A DNA stretch of 20,444 nucleotides from a virus. Below the pieces are notes generated by a model. The model saw nothing but the letters and a program-made list of their open reading frames with translations, did no database searches and was not told the origin of the DNA. Of the stretch, positions 1-7,084 are shown piece after piece. How positions within the stretch are numbered: the first letter of the stretch is position 1; the number at the start of each line of letters is the position of its first letter. The translations under genes and the position numbers were made by a program. Location: positions 1 through 20,444 of the IMG/VR virus record IMGVR_UViG_3300009160_000212. One strand, written 5' to 3'.

Positions 1-1242
1 GTAATTATCTTTTAAGTATCCAGCATAGGGTGAAAAATTCAAGTAATCAGTTCTATCTACATATGCAGTAGTTGATACAGTGTCGGTAATTCCGTATCCA
101 GCAAGAGTAGTTGGCTTATCTACTAAATTAGCAAAACTTACAAATTTCCAACTTGCGTCTGCTCCATCTGTGTGTAATACTTTATTAATATTTCCAGCTT
201 GTGTTGGTAAAAGATTATTTAGTGCAGTCTTTTTGTCATTTGCATTGGTACCTCCATTTTGAATTGGCAATATACCATTTAACGAAACAGTTACTGCTCC
301 AGCAGAACCTGATACAGAAATATTGGTTCCGCCAGTTAAAGATGTAACACCAGTATTATTAATTGTTTTACCGTCAATTGAAATTCCAGCGCCGGCTGAA
401 AACATATTCGGTCCACCGAATTGTGTGAATACTATATTTGAAGTTCCAACAGTTATAACTCCACTGGTATTCATTACCCACTGAGTGGATTCTAATTCCC
501 CCTCACCAATAAAGAATGCATCACCAGCTTTGATATTGATGGAATCGTTATAATCGTCTGTTCTGGTCAGCACATAGGGACTAGTAGTAGTTGTTACTTC
601 ATACATGCCGTTTTGCTTGGCATCAGTTTGATTTTTAACTAATACACGATCACCAAAACGAAGTGTGACACCACTAATTACTGGCAGACTTGTTGTTCCT
701 GTTAGAGTAGCTCCAACTCCATTTGTGCCGTTTGAATATGTTGCAGTCAATGGTCCGGTTGTTCCTGCTCTAGCAGATACTCCAATTGATAGTCCATTTG
801 CCAAATTATCTACATATTGCTTTGTTGCGGCATGCAGTCCTTGAGTTGGATCAGCATTTAATTTTAGATAGCCAGTCATTGTATCACCGGCAATATTAAC
901 TGCACCCAGATTTGTTCTTGCAGTCGCTTCTGTAGTAGCTCCAGTTCCACCATTTTTTATTGAAAGTGGATACTCAGATACTATATTACTTAAAACTCCA
1001 AATTCATCAATACTTAATCCTGTTCCTATTTTTACAGAGCCAAGAGCACTTGTACTAGCTATTGGAACTAATCCAGGAGATATTGAATTTGCTGTTACTA
1101 TTTCTGTATTTCCAGAATCGGCATTTCCAATAAATAATCTTTTCTGATCCGTTGCCCATCCTAATTCACCCGAATCAAGCTGGGGAAGCTCAGAATAGTT
1201 ACCGGTTTTATTAATTATCTTGCTTATTTGAAGTATTGTCAT
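1..1242 (-). CDS. Tail fibre / receptor-binding structural protein, N-terminal part (runs off window)
   Basis: An open frame of 414 codons runs from the ATG at 1242 to base 1 without a stop, so the C-terminus lies outside the window. The first 45 residues contain LPQLDSGELGWATD followed by KRLFIGNADSG, which resembles the N-terminal domain of phage tropism determinants and other tail fibres (GELGxATDxxRLxIGN). The rest is low in Cys and rich in Gly, Thr, Ser and Asn. It contains fibre-type segments such as NGGTGATTEATARTNLGAV and GDTMTGYLKLNADPTQGLHA (a common fibre motif), then AATKQYVDN. The likely role is host recognition at the virion surface, by analogy. No Shine-Dalgarno precedes the ATG; instead CATAAATA, a late promoter match, lies 8 nt upstream. 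Fibre identity is fairly sure; the receptor is unknown. Confidence 0.8.
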   Translation of the reverse strand, partial: MTILQISKIINKTGNYSELPQLDSGELGWATDQKRLFIGNADSGNTEIVTANSISPGLVPIASTSALGSVKIGTGLSIDEFGVLSNIVSEYPLSIKNGGTGATTEATARTNLGAVNIAGDTMTGYLKLNADPTQGLHAATKQYVDNLANGLSIGVSARAGTTGPLTATYSNGTNGVGATLTGTTSLPVISGVTLRFGDRVLVKNQTDAKQNGMYEVTTTTSPYVLTRTDDYNDSINIKAGDAFFIGEGELESTQWVMNTSGVITVGTSNIVFTQFGGPNMFSAGAGISIDGKTINNTGVTSLTGGTNISVSGSAGAVTVSLNGILPIQNGGTNANDKKTALNNLLPTQAGNINKVLHTDGADASWKFVSFANLVDKPTTLAGYGITDTVSTTAYVDRTDYLNFSPYAGYLKDNY

Positions 1243-1250
1243 AGTAATAC

Positions 1251-1258
1251 TATTTATG
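1251..1258 (-). promoter_or_regulatory. T4-type late promoter candidate (CATAAATA) for the tail fibre gene
   Basis: The minus strand reads CATAAATA, 7 of 8 matches to the T4 late consensus TATAAATA. Only 8 nt separate it from the ATG at 1242, so the mRNA would start at or within a few bases of the start codon. No Shine-Dalgarno is visible. Confidence 0.5.
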
Positions 1259-1264
1259 CAAGTA

Positions 1265-1278
1265 GATTATTAATAATC
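1265..1278. repeat. 14-bp AT-rich perfect palindrome between exonuclease and tail fibre genes
   Basis: GATTATTAATAATC reads the same on both strands. It lies between the exonuclease stop (1297) and the tail fibre start (1242). It could be a weak transcript end or a protein site. It lacks GC pairs and a clear U-tract, so I do not call it a terminator. Confidence 0.4.
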
Positions 1279-1296
1279 CGATACTATTAGGACATA

Positions 1297-2016
1297 TCAA
1301 GTAATGTTAGACAAGTAATACTGTTCTACTCTTTTCCACCACATATCAGTGTATCGTGTAAACTCAGAACCCTCTAGTATAAATTCCTGATATTCTGGGT
1401 CGCGTGTCATTACTCCGCGGTCGTTGACATCTGGACGAACACACATCATAATCACGCCGCGATTTATAGCAGTATCATAGACTTCATTGTGTGCTTGAGC
1501 ATATGCACACAATTGCATAAAATAATCATCTATCCATTCACGCTTTTTTGGCTTGTTGGTTTGCTTAAAGTCAATGATACTTTGTTGAGAAGCATGAACA
1601 CCAACGCAATCAGTTGTGCCAGCATATACTTTTGGAAAATATAGCGAAACTTCTATGCCCCAGAATTCATCACAATTGCTTAAGCCACTGCTGATGACTG
1701 TTTCAGCCATGTGCCAACTGGGATGATGAAATGGATTTTGAGGTTTATCTGCTAATTTACCGTCACGAATATAATGCTCTAAAAATGTGTGCATTTTGGT
1801 TCCGCGATTTGCAGCCTCAGTGGTTATTTGCTGAGCCCGTTCAGTTCCAACTCGTTTCTTCCATTCGGTTAATTGCTTAATACGCTCCGCTGGTTTTGTA
1901 GCATCAAGTATAGTAGTTACACTTGGAAGATGTGTGTCGTCGGGAGTAACATATCGTCGTTTACCGTCTATTTCTTTACGGGTAAGAGTTTTGTAGTTAA
2001 ATTTTGGATTGTACAT
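1297..2016 (-). CDS. PD-(D/E)XK exonuclease, RecB/MGME1-like
   Basis: A 239-aa protein with a complete PD-(D/E)XK nuclease core. Its parts in order are LPSVTTIL near residue 31, RGTKMHTFLEHYI near 72, GIEVSLYF (E122), AGTTDCVG (D136), IIDFKQTNKP (D149 and K151, the D-x-K pair) and FMQLCAY (Q168, Y172, the RecB-family QxxxY motif). Nucleases of this type are common in T4-like phages of aquatic bacteria and probably process DNA ends in recombination or genome degradation; that role is inferred. I chose the ATG at 2016. The in-frame ATG at 2034 (245 aa) lies inside a 27-bp palindrome and between the -35 and -10 boxes of a promoter, so it would not be transcribed from that promoter. Neither start has a Shine-Dalgarno. 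Confidence 0.85.
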   Translation of the reverse strand: MYNPKFNYKTLTRKEIDGKRRYVTPDDTHLPSVTTILDATKPAERIKQLTEWKKRVGTERAQQITTEAANRGTKMHTFLEHYIRDGKLADKPQNPFHHPSWHMAETVISSGLSNCDEFWGIEVSLYFPKVYAGTTDCVGVHASQQSIIDFKQTNKPKKREWIDDYFMQLCAYAQAHNEVYDTAINRGVIMMCVRPDVNDRGVMTRDPEYQEFILEGSEFTRYTDMWWKRVEQYYLSNIT

Positions 2017-2021
2017 AGTAA

Positions 2022-2048
2022 AACAGCATAACATAATGTTATGCTGTT
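2022..2048. repeat. 27-bp perfect palindrome overlapping the exonuclease promoter
   Basis: The arms AACAGCATAACAT (2022-2034) and ATGTTATGCTGTT (2036-2048) are perfect reverse complements around a single central base. On DNA this would suit a dimeric repressor. On RNA it would fold as a hairpin at the 3' end of the upstream transcript, but only four U follow it, so termination would be weak. Confidence 0.7.
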
Positions 2049-2052
2049 GTCA
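2025..2052 (-). promoter_or_regulatory. Sigma70-type promoter of the exonuclease gene
   Basis: On the minus strand TTGACA (2052-2047) and TATGCT (2030-2025) are separated by 17 bp. The -10 box ends 8 nt before the ATG at 2016, so the predicted mRNA is leaderless or nearly so. The -10 box and the whole spacer lie within the 27-bp palindrome 2022-2048. Confidence 0.65.
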
Positions 2053-2069
2053 ATTCTATTTTTTTAGAA

Positions 2070-2423
2070 TTATCGTTTTTTAGTTGCTCGCTTGGCCATT
2101 TTTTCTAGAGTATTGGCTTGATGTTCTGCTTCGCTTTCTTTATCAGAAAAATTGTCAACCGAAAGATCACTGTCATTCTCATCTTTAAATATCAATTCAC
2201 CATCTTTTATACTGACCACTTTACTCAAAGGAGGATTTTCAATCATTTTAGCAAACAACTCTTCATCAACATCCATTCCTCGTTTATGAAGAGCATCTAA
2301 CACTGTTTTAACACTATAATGATTGTTGTACCCCGTGTCCTTAATACGATTCAACATCATCCCAATAACACCGAATAATATAGTCTCGTGACTGACATCA
2401 GAGTCAAACTCATATAGTTTCAT
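2070..2423 (-). CDS. Conserved-type phage protein of unknown function (117 aa)
   Basis: I do not recognise a function. The protein has a predicted mostly helical N-terminal part (MKLYEFDSDVSHETILFGVI, then MMLNRIKDTGYNN) and a short segment IENPPLSKVVSIKDGELIF. The tail is acidic, then basic, ending AKRATKKR. The layout resembles small conserved hypotheticals of T4-like cyanophages, from memory only. The ATG follows the stop of the 236-aa gene by one base (TAACATG), so translation is probably coupled to that gene. There is no separate Shine-Dalgarno. A probable transcript end, the palindrome at 2022-2048, follows. Confidence 0.75.
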   Translation of the reverse strand: MKLYEFDSDVSHETILFGVIGMMLNRIKDTGYNNHYSVKTVLDALHKRGMDVDEELFAKMIENPPLSKVVSIKDGELIFKDENDSDLSVDNFSDKESEAEHQANTLEKMAKRATKKR

Positions 2424-2424
2424 G

Positions 2425-3135
2425 TTATCTACGCTCGCGTCCTAGATTACTTGATATTTCTTCTGGTTCCTCTGGCTCTTCTGGAAGCTCTGGCAACTCA
2501 GGTAATTCTTCATCAGATGTTTCTTCATCTGGCATTTCACCTGACATTTCATCTGACATATCTGATGGCTGATTAGCATCTGGCATCATGCCGCCCTCTC
2601 CAGTAATACTACCAAGAGATCCTTCTAATGAGTCCTTTGCTGTTTTAAGAGCCTGTTGCAGTGCAGTTAACGCTTCGCTAGCAGAGCTATTGAACTGAGA
2701 AACATCTGTTTCTTCAAATTCACTGCAACTCTTCATGCCACCAACAACAGCATTTAGTTCTTCAACATTCATTTTGCTAACTTGCTCAAGCATTTTTTGA
2801 ACACTGTCAATCATGTCTTGTGCAGCTAATACAACTTGAGATTTTTGAACCTCTTCGTTTTCTACAACAATTCGTGTCTGAGCGCGCAAATCACGCAAGT
2901 GCCCAGATAGAGCCTGCTCTATCATTAGTAATTTTAAGTAAGCAGGATCGCGATGACTTGAGTGTACGCGACTACTAATTTTGGACTCTTTGATTAGCGT
3001 TCTAACTTTTGTTAACATTCCATGTGTTCTTCGTAAATCTAGTTTACTTAGTTTCATGTCATAGTTAAAACTTTCACGCAATACTTTGATAGCCAACTTG
3101 CTCTTTTTGCTTTCCTGAAGGTCTGTTAAGTTCAT
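2425..3135 (-). CDS. Helical protein with acidic Pro/Glu tail; possible virion or prohead-core protein (236 aa)
   Basis: Residues 1-80 are basic and helical and include DPAYLKLLMIEQALSGHLRD. Residues 85-170 are predicted helix or coiled coil. Residues from about 185 to the end form an acidic, low-complexity tail with repeats (MSDEMSGEMPDEE, then ELPELPELPEEPEEPEE) and a basic end, LGRERR. From memory the N-terminal half resembles a family in marine T4-like phages sometimes annotated as a prohead core or structural protein; I cannot confirm it. The start is supported by GAGG 8 nt upstream. The 5' end overlaps the 167-aa gene by 62 bases in another frame. A late promoter candidate lies 41 nt upstream, consistent with late expression. 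Confidence 0.8.
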   Translation of the reverse strand: MNLTDLQESKKSKLAIKVLRESFNYDMKLSKLDLRRTHGMLTKVRTLIKESKISSRVHSSHRDPAYLKLLMIEQALSGHLRDLRAQTRIVVENEEVQKSQVVLAAQDMIDSVQKMLEQVSKMNVEELNAVVGGMKSCSEFEETDVSQFNSSASEALTALQQALKTAKDSLEGSLGSITGEGGMMPDANQPSDMSDEMSGEMPDEETSDEELPELPELPEEPEEPEEISSNLGRERR

Positions 3136-3577
3136 TTTGAAATCCTCGTTCTTGGCATATTTTAGCCACTGTGATGTATTTATTCAATTCATGCTGAAAT
3201 TTATTTTGCCTAATCAAATCTTGCTCATACTTGACGGAATACAGCAAATAATCTGATTTAAGATTTTTTTTAAGTCGTTGATGAATTGCTTTGTCAACAT
3301 TAATACTTTCCAATAACAAATCTAATTCTAACACTCTATTTGCTTCGTAGAACTTATCGTGCTTGTCAAGTATCGCCCATACAGTGGCATTTTTTATTTT
3401 GTTAAAGGTAAACTCACGCTCATCGCGATGTCTGTACACAACAAAAACTCCTTTAGTTTTGAATATCTTGTATTTCTCAAAAAGCACATAAGAATCGTCA
3501 TCGTTATATATCAAGCAATTTAACAGTGTAGGTGTCACTAATTTACTAATTTTGTCAATGTGTTCAAGTTTATTCAT
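3074..3577 (-). CDS. Phage protein of unknown function (167 aa)
   Basis: No family was recognised. The first two thirds look like a mixed alpha/beta domain (for example SYVLFEKYKIFKTKGVFVVY, then NATVWAILDKHDKFYEANRV). The last part is basic and helical and ends in a Gln/Lys-rich tail with no motif. It overlaps the upstream 149-aa gene by 8 bases (ATGAATAA) and the downstream 236-aa gene by 62 bases, so all three are probably translated from one transcript. A GATAAATA late promoter candidate lies 42 nt upstream, pointing to late expression. Confidence 0.8.
   Translation of the reverse strand: MNKLEHIDKISKLVTPTLLNCLIYNDDDSYVLFEKYKIFKTKGVFVVYRHRDEREFTFNKIKNATVWAILDKHDKFYEANRVLELDLLLESINVDKAIHQRLKKNLKSDYLLYSVKYEQDLIRQNKFQHELNKYITVAKICQERGFQNELNRPSGKQKEQVGYQSIA
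3177..3184 (-). promoter_or_regulatory. Late promoter candidate (AATAAATA) for the 236-aa gene
   Basis: AATAAATA on the minus strand matches 7 of 8 positions of TATAAATA. It is 41 nt upstream of the ATG at 3135, inside the coding region of the preceding gene. Confidence 0.45.
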
Positions 3578-4019
3578 CGCGTTCTACTTCAAAGTGAATG
3601 TTTTTTAGGTTCAATGATATATTTATCTGCGACTGTTGATCAACAGTTTCGTCCAATCTTAACAGCATTGGAACTCCATCACAATCCGAGAATAAATTTC
3701 CAAGTTCATTGTTACCGTCATTAAACACCCCACTGTGATGAATGGTAAATGAGAATGACCAAATATAAACTTCGTTGTCTTGTTTTGTATATTGACTACC
3801 CCATCTAGTGTCATTTCTAATAGAAACTAAAGTTTTTTTGGGTTCAGTGATATTTTCTGGCTGGCTTCGCATGCTTATTATTTGAAGCACTGTTTCAAAA
3901 TTAGTTTGCTGATTTCTCTGCTTTACATAAAGAGTAGAATCTTGCACATTGTACGAAGTTCTTCTATTGCTTATATTTGTCTTAGTAATATCAAAAAGTG
4001 TGTAACATTTAATTTTCAT
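3570..4019 (-). CDS. Conserved-type T4-like phage protein, unknown function (149 aa)
   Basis: The protein begins MKIKCYTLFDITKTNISNRR. Other recognisable stretches are QRNQQTNFETVLQIISMRSQ and SDCDGVPMLLRLDE. From memory, short proteins with this order (KCYxLFDIT ... RNQQxNxETxxQxxxxRxQP ... DCxxVPM) are widespread in T4-like aquatic phages, with no known function. I chose the ATG at 4019. A longer reading from 4076 would translate the terminator hairpin at 4048-4064, so it is not a real extension. There is no Shine-Dalgarno. CGTAAATA (4034-4027), a 6/8 late promoter match, ends 7 nt from the ATG and suggests a leaderless late mRNA. The 3' end overlaps the 167-aa gene by 8 bases. Confidence 0.8.
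   Translation of the reverse strand: MKIKCYTLFDITKTNISNRRTSYNVQDSTLYVKQRNQQTNFETVLQIISMRSQPENITEPKKTLVSIRNDTRWGSQYTKQDNEVYIWSFSFTIHHSGVFNDGNNELGNLFSDCDGVPMLLRLDETVDQQSQINISLNLKNIHFEVERDE
3620..3627 (-). promoter_or_regulatory. Late promoter candidate (GATAAATA) for the 167-aa gene
   Basis: GATAAATA on the minus strand is a 7/8 match to the T4 late consensus. It is 42 nt before the ATG at 3577, almost the same spacing as the candidate at 3177-3184. Confidence 0.5.
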
Positions 4020-4026
4020 AATATAG

Positions 4027-4034
4027 TATTTACG
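4027..4034 (-). promoter_or_regulatory. Weak late promoter candidate (CGTAAATA) for the 149-aa gene
   Basis: This is a 6/8 match to TATAAATA on the minus strand. It lies between the terminator at 4042-4064 and the ATG at 4019. A gene placed directly after a terminator needs its own promoter, which is the main support for this weak match. Confidence 0.35.
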
Positions 4035-4041
4035 GACAAAT

Positions 4042-4064
4042 AAAAAACCCAGGAAATTCCTGGG
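4042..4064 (-). terminator. Intrinsic terminator after the 129-aa gene
   Basis: The minus strand carries a hairpin with arms CCCAGGA and TCCTGGG (4064-4048) and a 3-nt loop, followed by six T (4047-4042). On the plus strand five T also follow, so it may work in both directions. Confidence 0.85.
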
Positions 4065-4069
4065 CTTTT

Positions 4070-4092
4070 TAATCATTTAAATTAAATGATTA
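4070..4092. repeat. 23-bp AT-rich palindrome containing the stop codon of the 129-aa gene
   Basis: The arms TAATCATTTAA and TTAAATGATTA are perfect complements around one base. The palindrome begins at the TAA stop (4092-4090) and lies 5 bp before the GC-rich terminator stem, so two hairpins sit in tandem at the 3' end of this mRNA. Confidence 0.65.
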
Positions 4093-4479
4093 GGCTAGAG
4101 TGCCGGCGTTGACGAAAGCGCCACTTAGATCGTAGCCATTAACTGTACCTAGAGCACGAACTGCTATCTGTAATGCGGCCGCTGCGTCTCCACCTGTTGG
4201 GTACATAGCAACACGATATGCGCCGTCGTTGTTGAACTGATACATGTGAACTGTACTCATTTGAGCAAATACACGCAATACAGCTTCAACTGCGCCGCCT
4301 GTACCAAATTGACTACTAACGCCTGATGCACCTAGGTCACCAGTGTAGAACTCTAACTTTGGACCGGCTGGTTGAATTGGAACTCCGGCTGAACCAGATG
4401 TTGTTCCGTTAACATATTGTGCTACATCATATACGGCTACGCCACTTGCGTCACCATTTGATCTTGAAAATCCTGCCAT
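4090..4479 (-). CDS. Small, probably abundant virion protein (129 aa)
   Basis: The composition is typical of capsid or tail proteins: rich in Gly, Ala, Ser, Val and Thr, without Cys or Lys-rich tracts. It starts MAGFSRSNGDASGVAVYDVA and has segments such as AAAALQIAVRALGTVNG. No family was recognised, so 'virion protein' (for example head decoration or tail component) is inference. The expression signals support high late expression: GATAAATA about 42 nt upstream, a 5-bp hairpin in the leader, a strong AAGGAG 7 nt before the ATG, and tandem hairpins with an intrinsic terminator just after the stop. This is the clearest single-gene late unit in the window. Alternatively it could be a non-structural protein made late in infection. 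Confidence 0.85.
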   Translation of the reverse strand: MAGFSRSNGDASGVAVYDVAQYVNGTTSGSAGVPIQPAGPKLEFYTGDLGASGVSSQFGTGGAVEAVLRVFAQMSTVHMYQFNNDGAYRVAMYPTGGDAAAALQIAVRALGTVNGYDLSGAFVNAGTLA

Positions 4480-4500
4480 GATAAATCTCCTTAATAGTGT

Positions 4501-4515
4501 GAGGTCATGTACCTC
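4501..4515 (-). promoter_or_regulatory. Stem-loop in the 5' leader of the 129-aa gene
   Basis: The minus strand reads GAGGT-ACATG-ACCTC, a perfect 5-bp stem with a 5-nt loop. It lies between the late promoter (4529-4522) and the Shine-Dalgarno. A hairpin near the 5' end could protect the mRNA; that role is inferred. Confidence 0.45.
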
Positions 4516-4521
4516 TACATT

Positions 4522-4529
4522 TATTTATC
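4522..4529 (-). promoter_or_regulatory. Late promoter candidate (GATAAATA) for the 129-aa gene
   Basis: A 7/8 match to TATAAATA on the minus strand, in the 77-base gap upstream of the gene. The gap also holds the leader hairpin and a good ribosome binding site. Confidence 0.65.
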
Positions 4530-4556
4530 AGTTTTATAAAAAAATATAGTCAGAGA

Positions 4557-5387
4557 TTATATTGTAAGATTGTCGTATGCTGCGTGATATTGTATGTTTA
4601 ACTTCTTTATAGAGTCAGCATGTTTCATTTCAGCACTTGCAATGCCGCTAGTCATATCAACCCAAGATTTTCTTGTAAAGTCAAACTCAAATTTTCTAGT
4701 TCCACCAATTTGCAGAGTAGGATTATCAGTTATTGGATTACCTTTCATTGGTCCACTAGGAATTGTTCCACCGTGACTTGAATTAATAGTATCTCTATAT
4801 TTTTCCCATGCTGCTTGATCTGGAGGAGCATCATCGTCCAGTGAAGTAGCTCCGTCATCTGCATCTTGCTGTGTCTTAGCTGCACTCATAACAATAGTCC
4901 AATGTCTATCAGCCAATGGCTTTGCTAGTCTGTTAAAATAACCAGGAATATTTACTTTTTTTGCTAACGCCGTTCTATATTCATTTGCAAATTTTGTAAT
5001 ATCAGCATCCAAATCAGTAATTTGATCTGGAGTCATAGATACTTTTTCTTTTTGGATCTGACTAACCATGTAATCTTTGACTACTTGCTCAATAGTTTTT
5101 GCAGTAGCTTCGGTTAGTATGATTGACTCTAGCAAATTATTAAATTTCTGATAGTCGCTCATACTTTCTGTTAGACCGCTAGCAGATTTTCTCTCTGCAT
5201 CCAATACTTGCTTAAGTCCAATTAAAAACCCTTGAAGAAATTTTTGATATGCAAGCTGCTGATCTGCTTTGGCATATGCTAATGCTTGATTGGTTGATCC
5301 AAGAAAACCACTACGAGCAGGTGCTGACTTGATTGCATTCCAAATATTACCTAACATGCCCTCATCAACAAATTCATTGCTTTTCAT
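4557..5387 (-). CDS. Phage protein of unknown function (276 aa), possibly virion-associated
   Basis: No family was recognised. Residues 1-150 are Ala-, Gln- and Lys-rich and predicted helical (for example NQALAYAKADQQLAYQKFLQ, and later VVKDYMVSQIQKEKVSMTPD). An acidic linker, DADDGATSLDDDAPPDQ, lies near residue 180. The C-terminal part contains IGGTRKFEFDFTRKSWVDMT and resembles a small beta/alpha domain. GAGG upstream supports the ATG at 5387. The first 14 bases overlap the upstream 85-aa gene, so the two are probably co-translated. Its place among late-promoter genes suggests a structural or assembly role, which is only inference. Confidence 0.8.
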   Translation of the reverse strand: MKSNEFVDEGMLGNIWNAIKSAPARSGFLGSTNQALAYAKADQQLAYQKFLQGFLIGLKQVLDAERKSASGLTESMSDYQKFNNLLESIILTEATAKTIEQVVKDYMVSQIQKEKVSMTPDQITDLDADITKFANEYRTALAKKVNIPGYFNRLAKPLADRHWTIVMSAAKTQQDADDGATSLDDDAPPDQAAWEKYRDTINSSHGGTIPSGPMKGNPITDNPTLQIGGTRKFEFDFTRKSWVDMTSGIASAEMKHADSIKKLNIQYHAAYDNLTI

Positions 5388-5631
5388 TTGAGTCCTCAGA
5401 ACGCTTTAAGCTACGAACAAATTTTCCTTGATCGCGATTTTTAATAGCAATCAATAATTTTTTTTCTAGTATGGCAGCCTGTTCGGAATCATAATTACGC
5501 TCAATTACTTCCAATAAATGAATTGCACTTGAAATAATATTAACAGCACGATTTTCAATGATATGTTTAGTATCATGGTTTCTACCAATGCTCTCAAGCT
5601 CTTCTAACAGACTTTTTGTATTGCGCTTCAT
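5374..5631 (-). CDS. Small helical protein of unknown function (85 aa)
   Basis: It starts MKRNTKSLLEELESIGRNHD and continues as an almost wholly helical protein (VNIISSAIHLLEVIERNYD, then KKLLIAIKNRDQGKFVRSLK) with a charged end. From memory, short proteins starting MKRxTKSLLEEL are widespread in T4-like cyanophages and related viruses, without a known function. No Shine-Dalgarno precedes the ATG. GATAAATA ends 5 nt before it, suggesting a leaderless late transcript. The 3' end overlaps the 276-aa gene by 14 bases. Confidence 0.75.
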   Translation of the reverse strand: MKRNTKSLLEELESIGRNHDTKHIIENRAVNIISSAIHLLEVIERNYDSEQAAILEKKLLIAIKNRDQGKFVRSLKRSEDSNEKQ

Positions 5632-5636
5632 AATTA

Positions 5637-5644
5637 TATTTATC
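5637..5644 (-). promoter_or_regulatory. Late promoter candidate (GATAAATA) fused to the start of the 85-aa gene
   Basis: A 7/8 late promoter match in the 25-base gap after the helicase gene, ending 5 nt before the ATG at 5631. The predicted start site would coincide with the start codon. Confidence 0.5.
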
Positions 5645-5656
5645 TCAGTGACACAA

Positions 5657-7084
5657 TTAAGTATTCTGCTTTAAGTTATTAAGCATTGCTTTTAATTTTG
5701 CACTTTGAGTATCGGCAACAACTGGTTTTGCAGATGATAAAATCTCTCCAGTATTAGAGTCAATCTTTGGAGAAACAGCCGTTCCTACACTGCTGCTGGT
5801 TTTAATTTTATTCAACAGAGAACTTGCACTGTTACTGCTGGCAGTGTAACCAGTACTATCACCGTCATCAAAGATTTTTAGAGTGTCAACATTAAAAGAC
5901 AAATCAATCTTTTGACCTACACCACTTGATGAACGAGTCTTCATCAATTGAATTTGATATTGTCCCTTTTCTCTCATATGACGACTGGTAAAAATGCCGA
6001 ACACATTATCAGCCGTGTTAATTTTTGAGATACCGCCGCTGATATGACTGTGATCAAATTCAATTTCTTCAACAGCCGAACGATTAAGCTGACTAGCCGT
6101 TACCAACAACACATTCAATTCTTTTGCCAAGTTACGAATTTCCTCACTGACATATTTGTCTTTAATAAACAGATCACTGGGGCTAACTTTTGTACTTACT
6201 GGCATTAACAAATCCAAATAATCAATACACACAAAATCTATTGTAACTCCAGTTTCAATACTTAGAGTTTTAATGTAGGCGCGAATGTCATTAACATTGC
6301 TTTGTGCCGGCATGTATTTAATCCAAAATCTACCTGCTTTTTTGGCAGTCATCTTAACTTTTAATTCAACATCGTCCAAATTCTTAAAAACATCTTTGGT
6401 TGATGTATCAGTCATCATACTATCAATACGCCATGCACATAGTTCCTCACTCAGTTCTAGTGTAACGTATACACCATTTAGACCAGCAAGTGCCCAATTT
6501 ACACTGAGATTTTGCATGAACAATGATTTGCCGCTACCAGAACCACCAGCAAATATTTGCAACTCACCACGATTGAAACCTCCGTATAATTTGTTGTCTA
6601 GGCAGGGCCATCCAGTGCTTATTTGCCCGTTGTTATTTTTAATCTTATTCAATCTAGCTCGTGGGTCAGCAAAGTAATCAGTGCCCATGTCTTTTGTAAG
6701 AGAAATTTGCACTGCATCTTTGATTAGCTTTTCTACCGGGTCATAGTTACCCTTCTCAAGCAAATCAGCACTCTTAAAGATTGCTCGTTCTAATTCTTTC
6801 TTGCGAGTAAACTTTTCAAATTCATCTAGAAACCAATCAATATCACTTTTGCGTAAGTCATCAATGCACTTCAGACTGAGACCCGTAGTTGCATGAATTT
6901 GATCGCTGTCAGGAACACTAGTATACTTTTCAGCAAACTCTTTAATAAACTTTACTGTTGGTCTGAGACTTTTGTCAAAATTGTCACTGTTCAAAATATT
7001 AGTAATTCGTGTATACAACTGCGAGTCGCTAATCATCATTCGCAAGAACAATTCTTGTAGCTCTACTCCATACTCTTGACTCAT
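5657..7084 (-). CDS. 41: Replicative DNA helicase, DnaB/T4 gp41 type
   Basis: The 475-aa length is the same as that of T4 gp41. The N-terminal part (about residues 1-130) is the helical domain of DnaB-type helicases. The RecA-like domain has Walker A GGSGSGKS (180-187), the catalytic Glu in VTLELSE (E210), Walker B FVCIDYLDLL (284-293), a DnaB-type segment LLVTASQLNRSAVEEIEF and a final SHISGG...ADNVFGI motif. The protein would unwind DNA as a hexamer at the phage fork and load or carry the primase. It overlaps the primase gene by 4 bases (ATGA), so translation is coupled and the two subunits of the primosome are made together. The last 70 residues are Ser-rich and probably disordered. Confidence 0.95.
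   Translation of the reverse strand: MSQEYGVELQELFLRMMISDSQLYTRITNILNSDNFDKSLRPTVKFIKEFAEKYTSVPDSDQIHATTGLSLKCIDDLRKSDIDWFLDEFEKFTRKKELERAIFKSADLLEKGNYDPVEKLIKDAVQISLTKDMGTDYFADPRARLNKIKNNNGQISTGWPCLDNKLYGGFNRGELQIFAGGSGSGKSLFMQNLSVNWALAGLNGVYVTLELSEELCAWRIDSMMTDTSTKDVFKNLDDVELKVKMTAKKAGRFWIKYMPAQSNVNDIRAYIKTLSIETGVTIDFVCIDYLDLLMPVSTKVSPSDLFIKDKYVSEEIRNLAKELNVLLVTASQLNRSAVEEIEFDHSHISGGISKINTADNVFGIFTSRHMREKGQYQIQLMKTRSSSGVGQKIDLSFNVDTLKIFDDGDSTGYTASSNSASSLLNKIKTSSSVGTAVSPKIDSNTGEILSSAKPVVADTQSAKLKAMLNNLKQNT

Noticed and set aside
4020-4076. Extension of the 149-aa protein to 4076
   Set aside because: The added residues are the translation of the terminator hairpin; the family-like sequence starts at MKIKCY.
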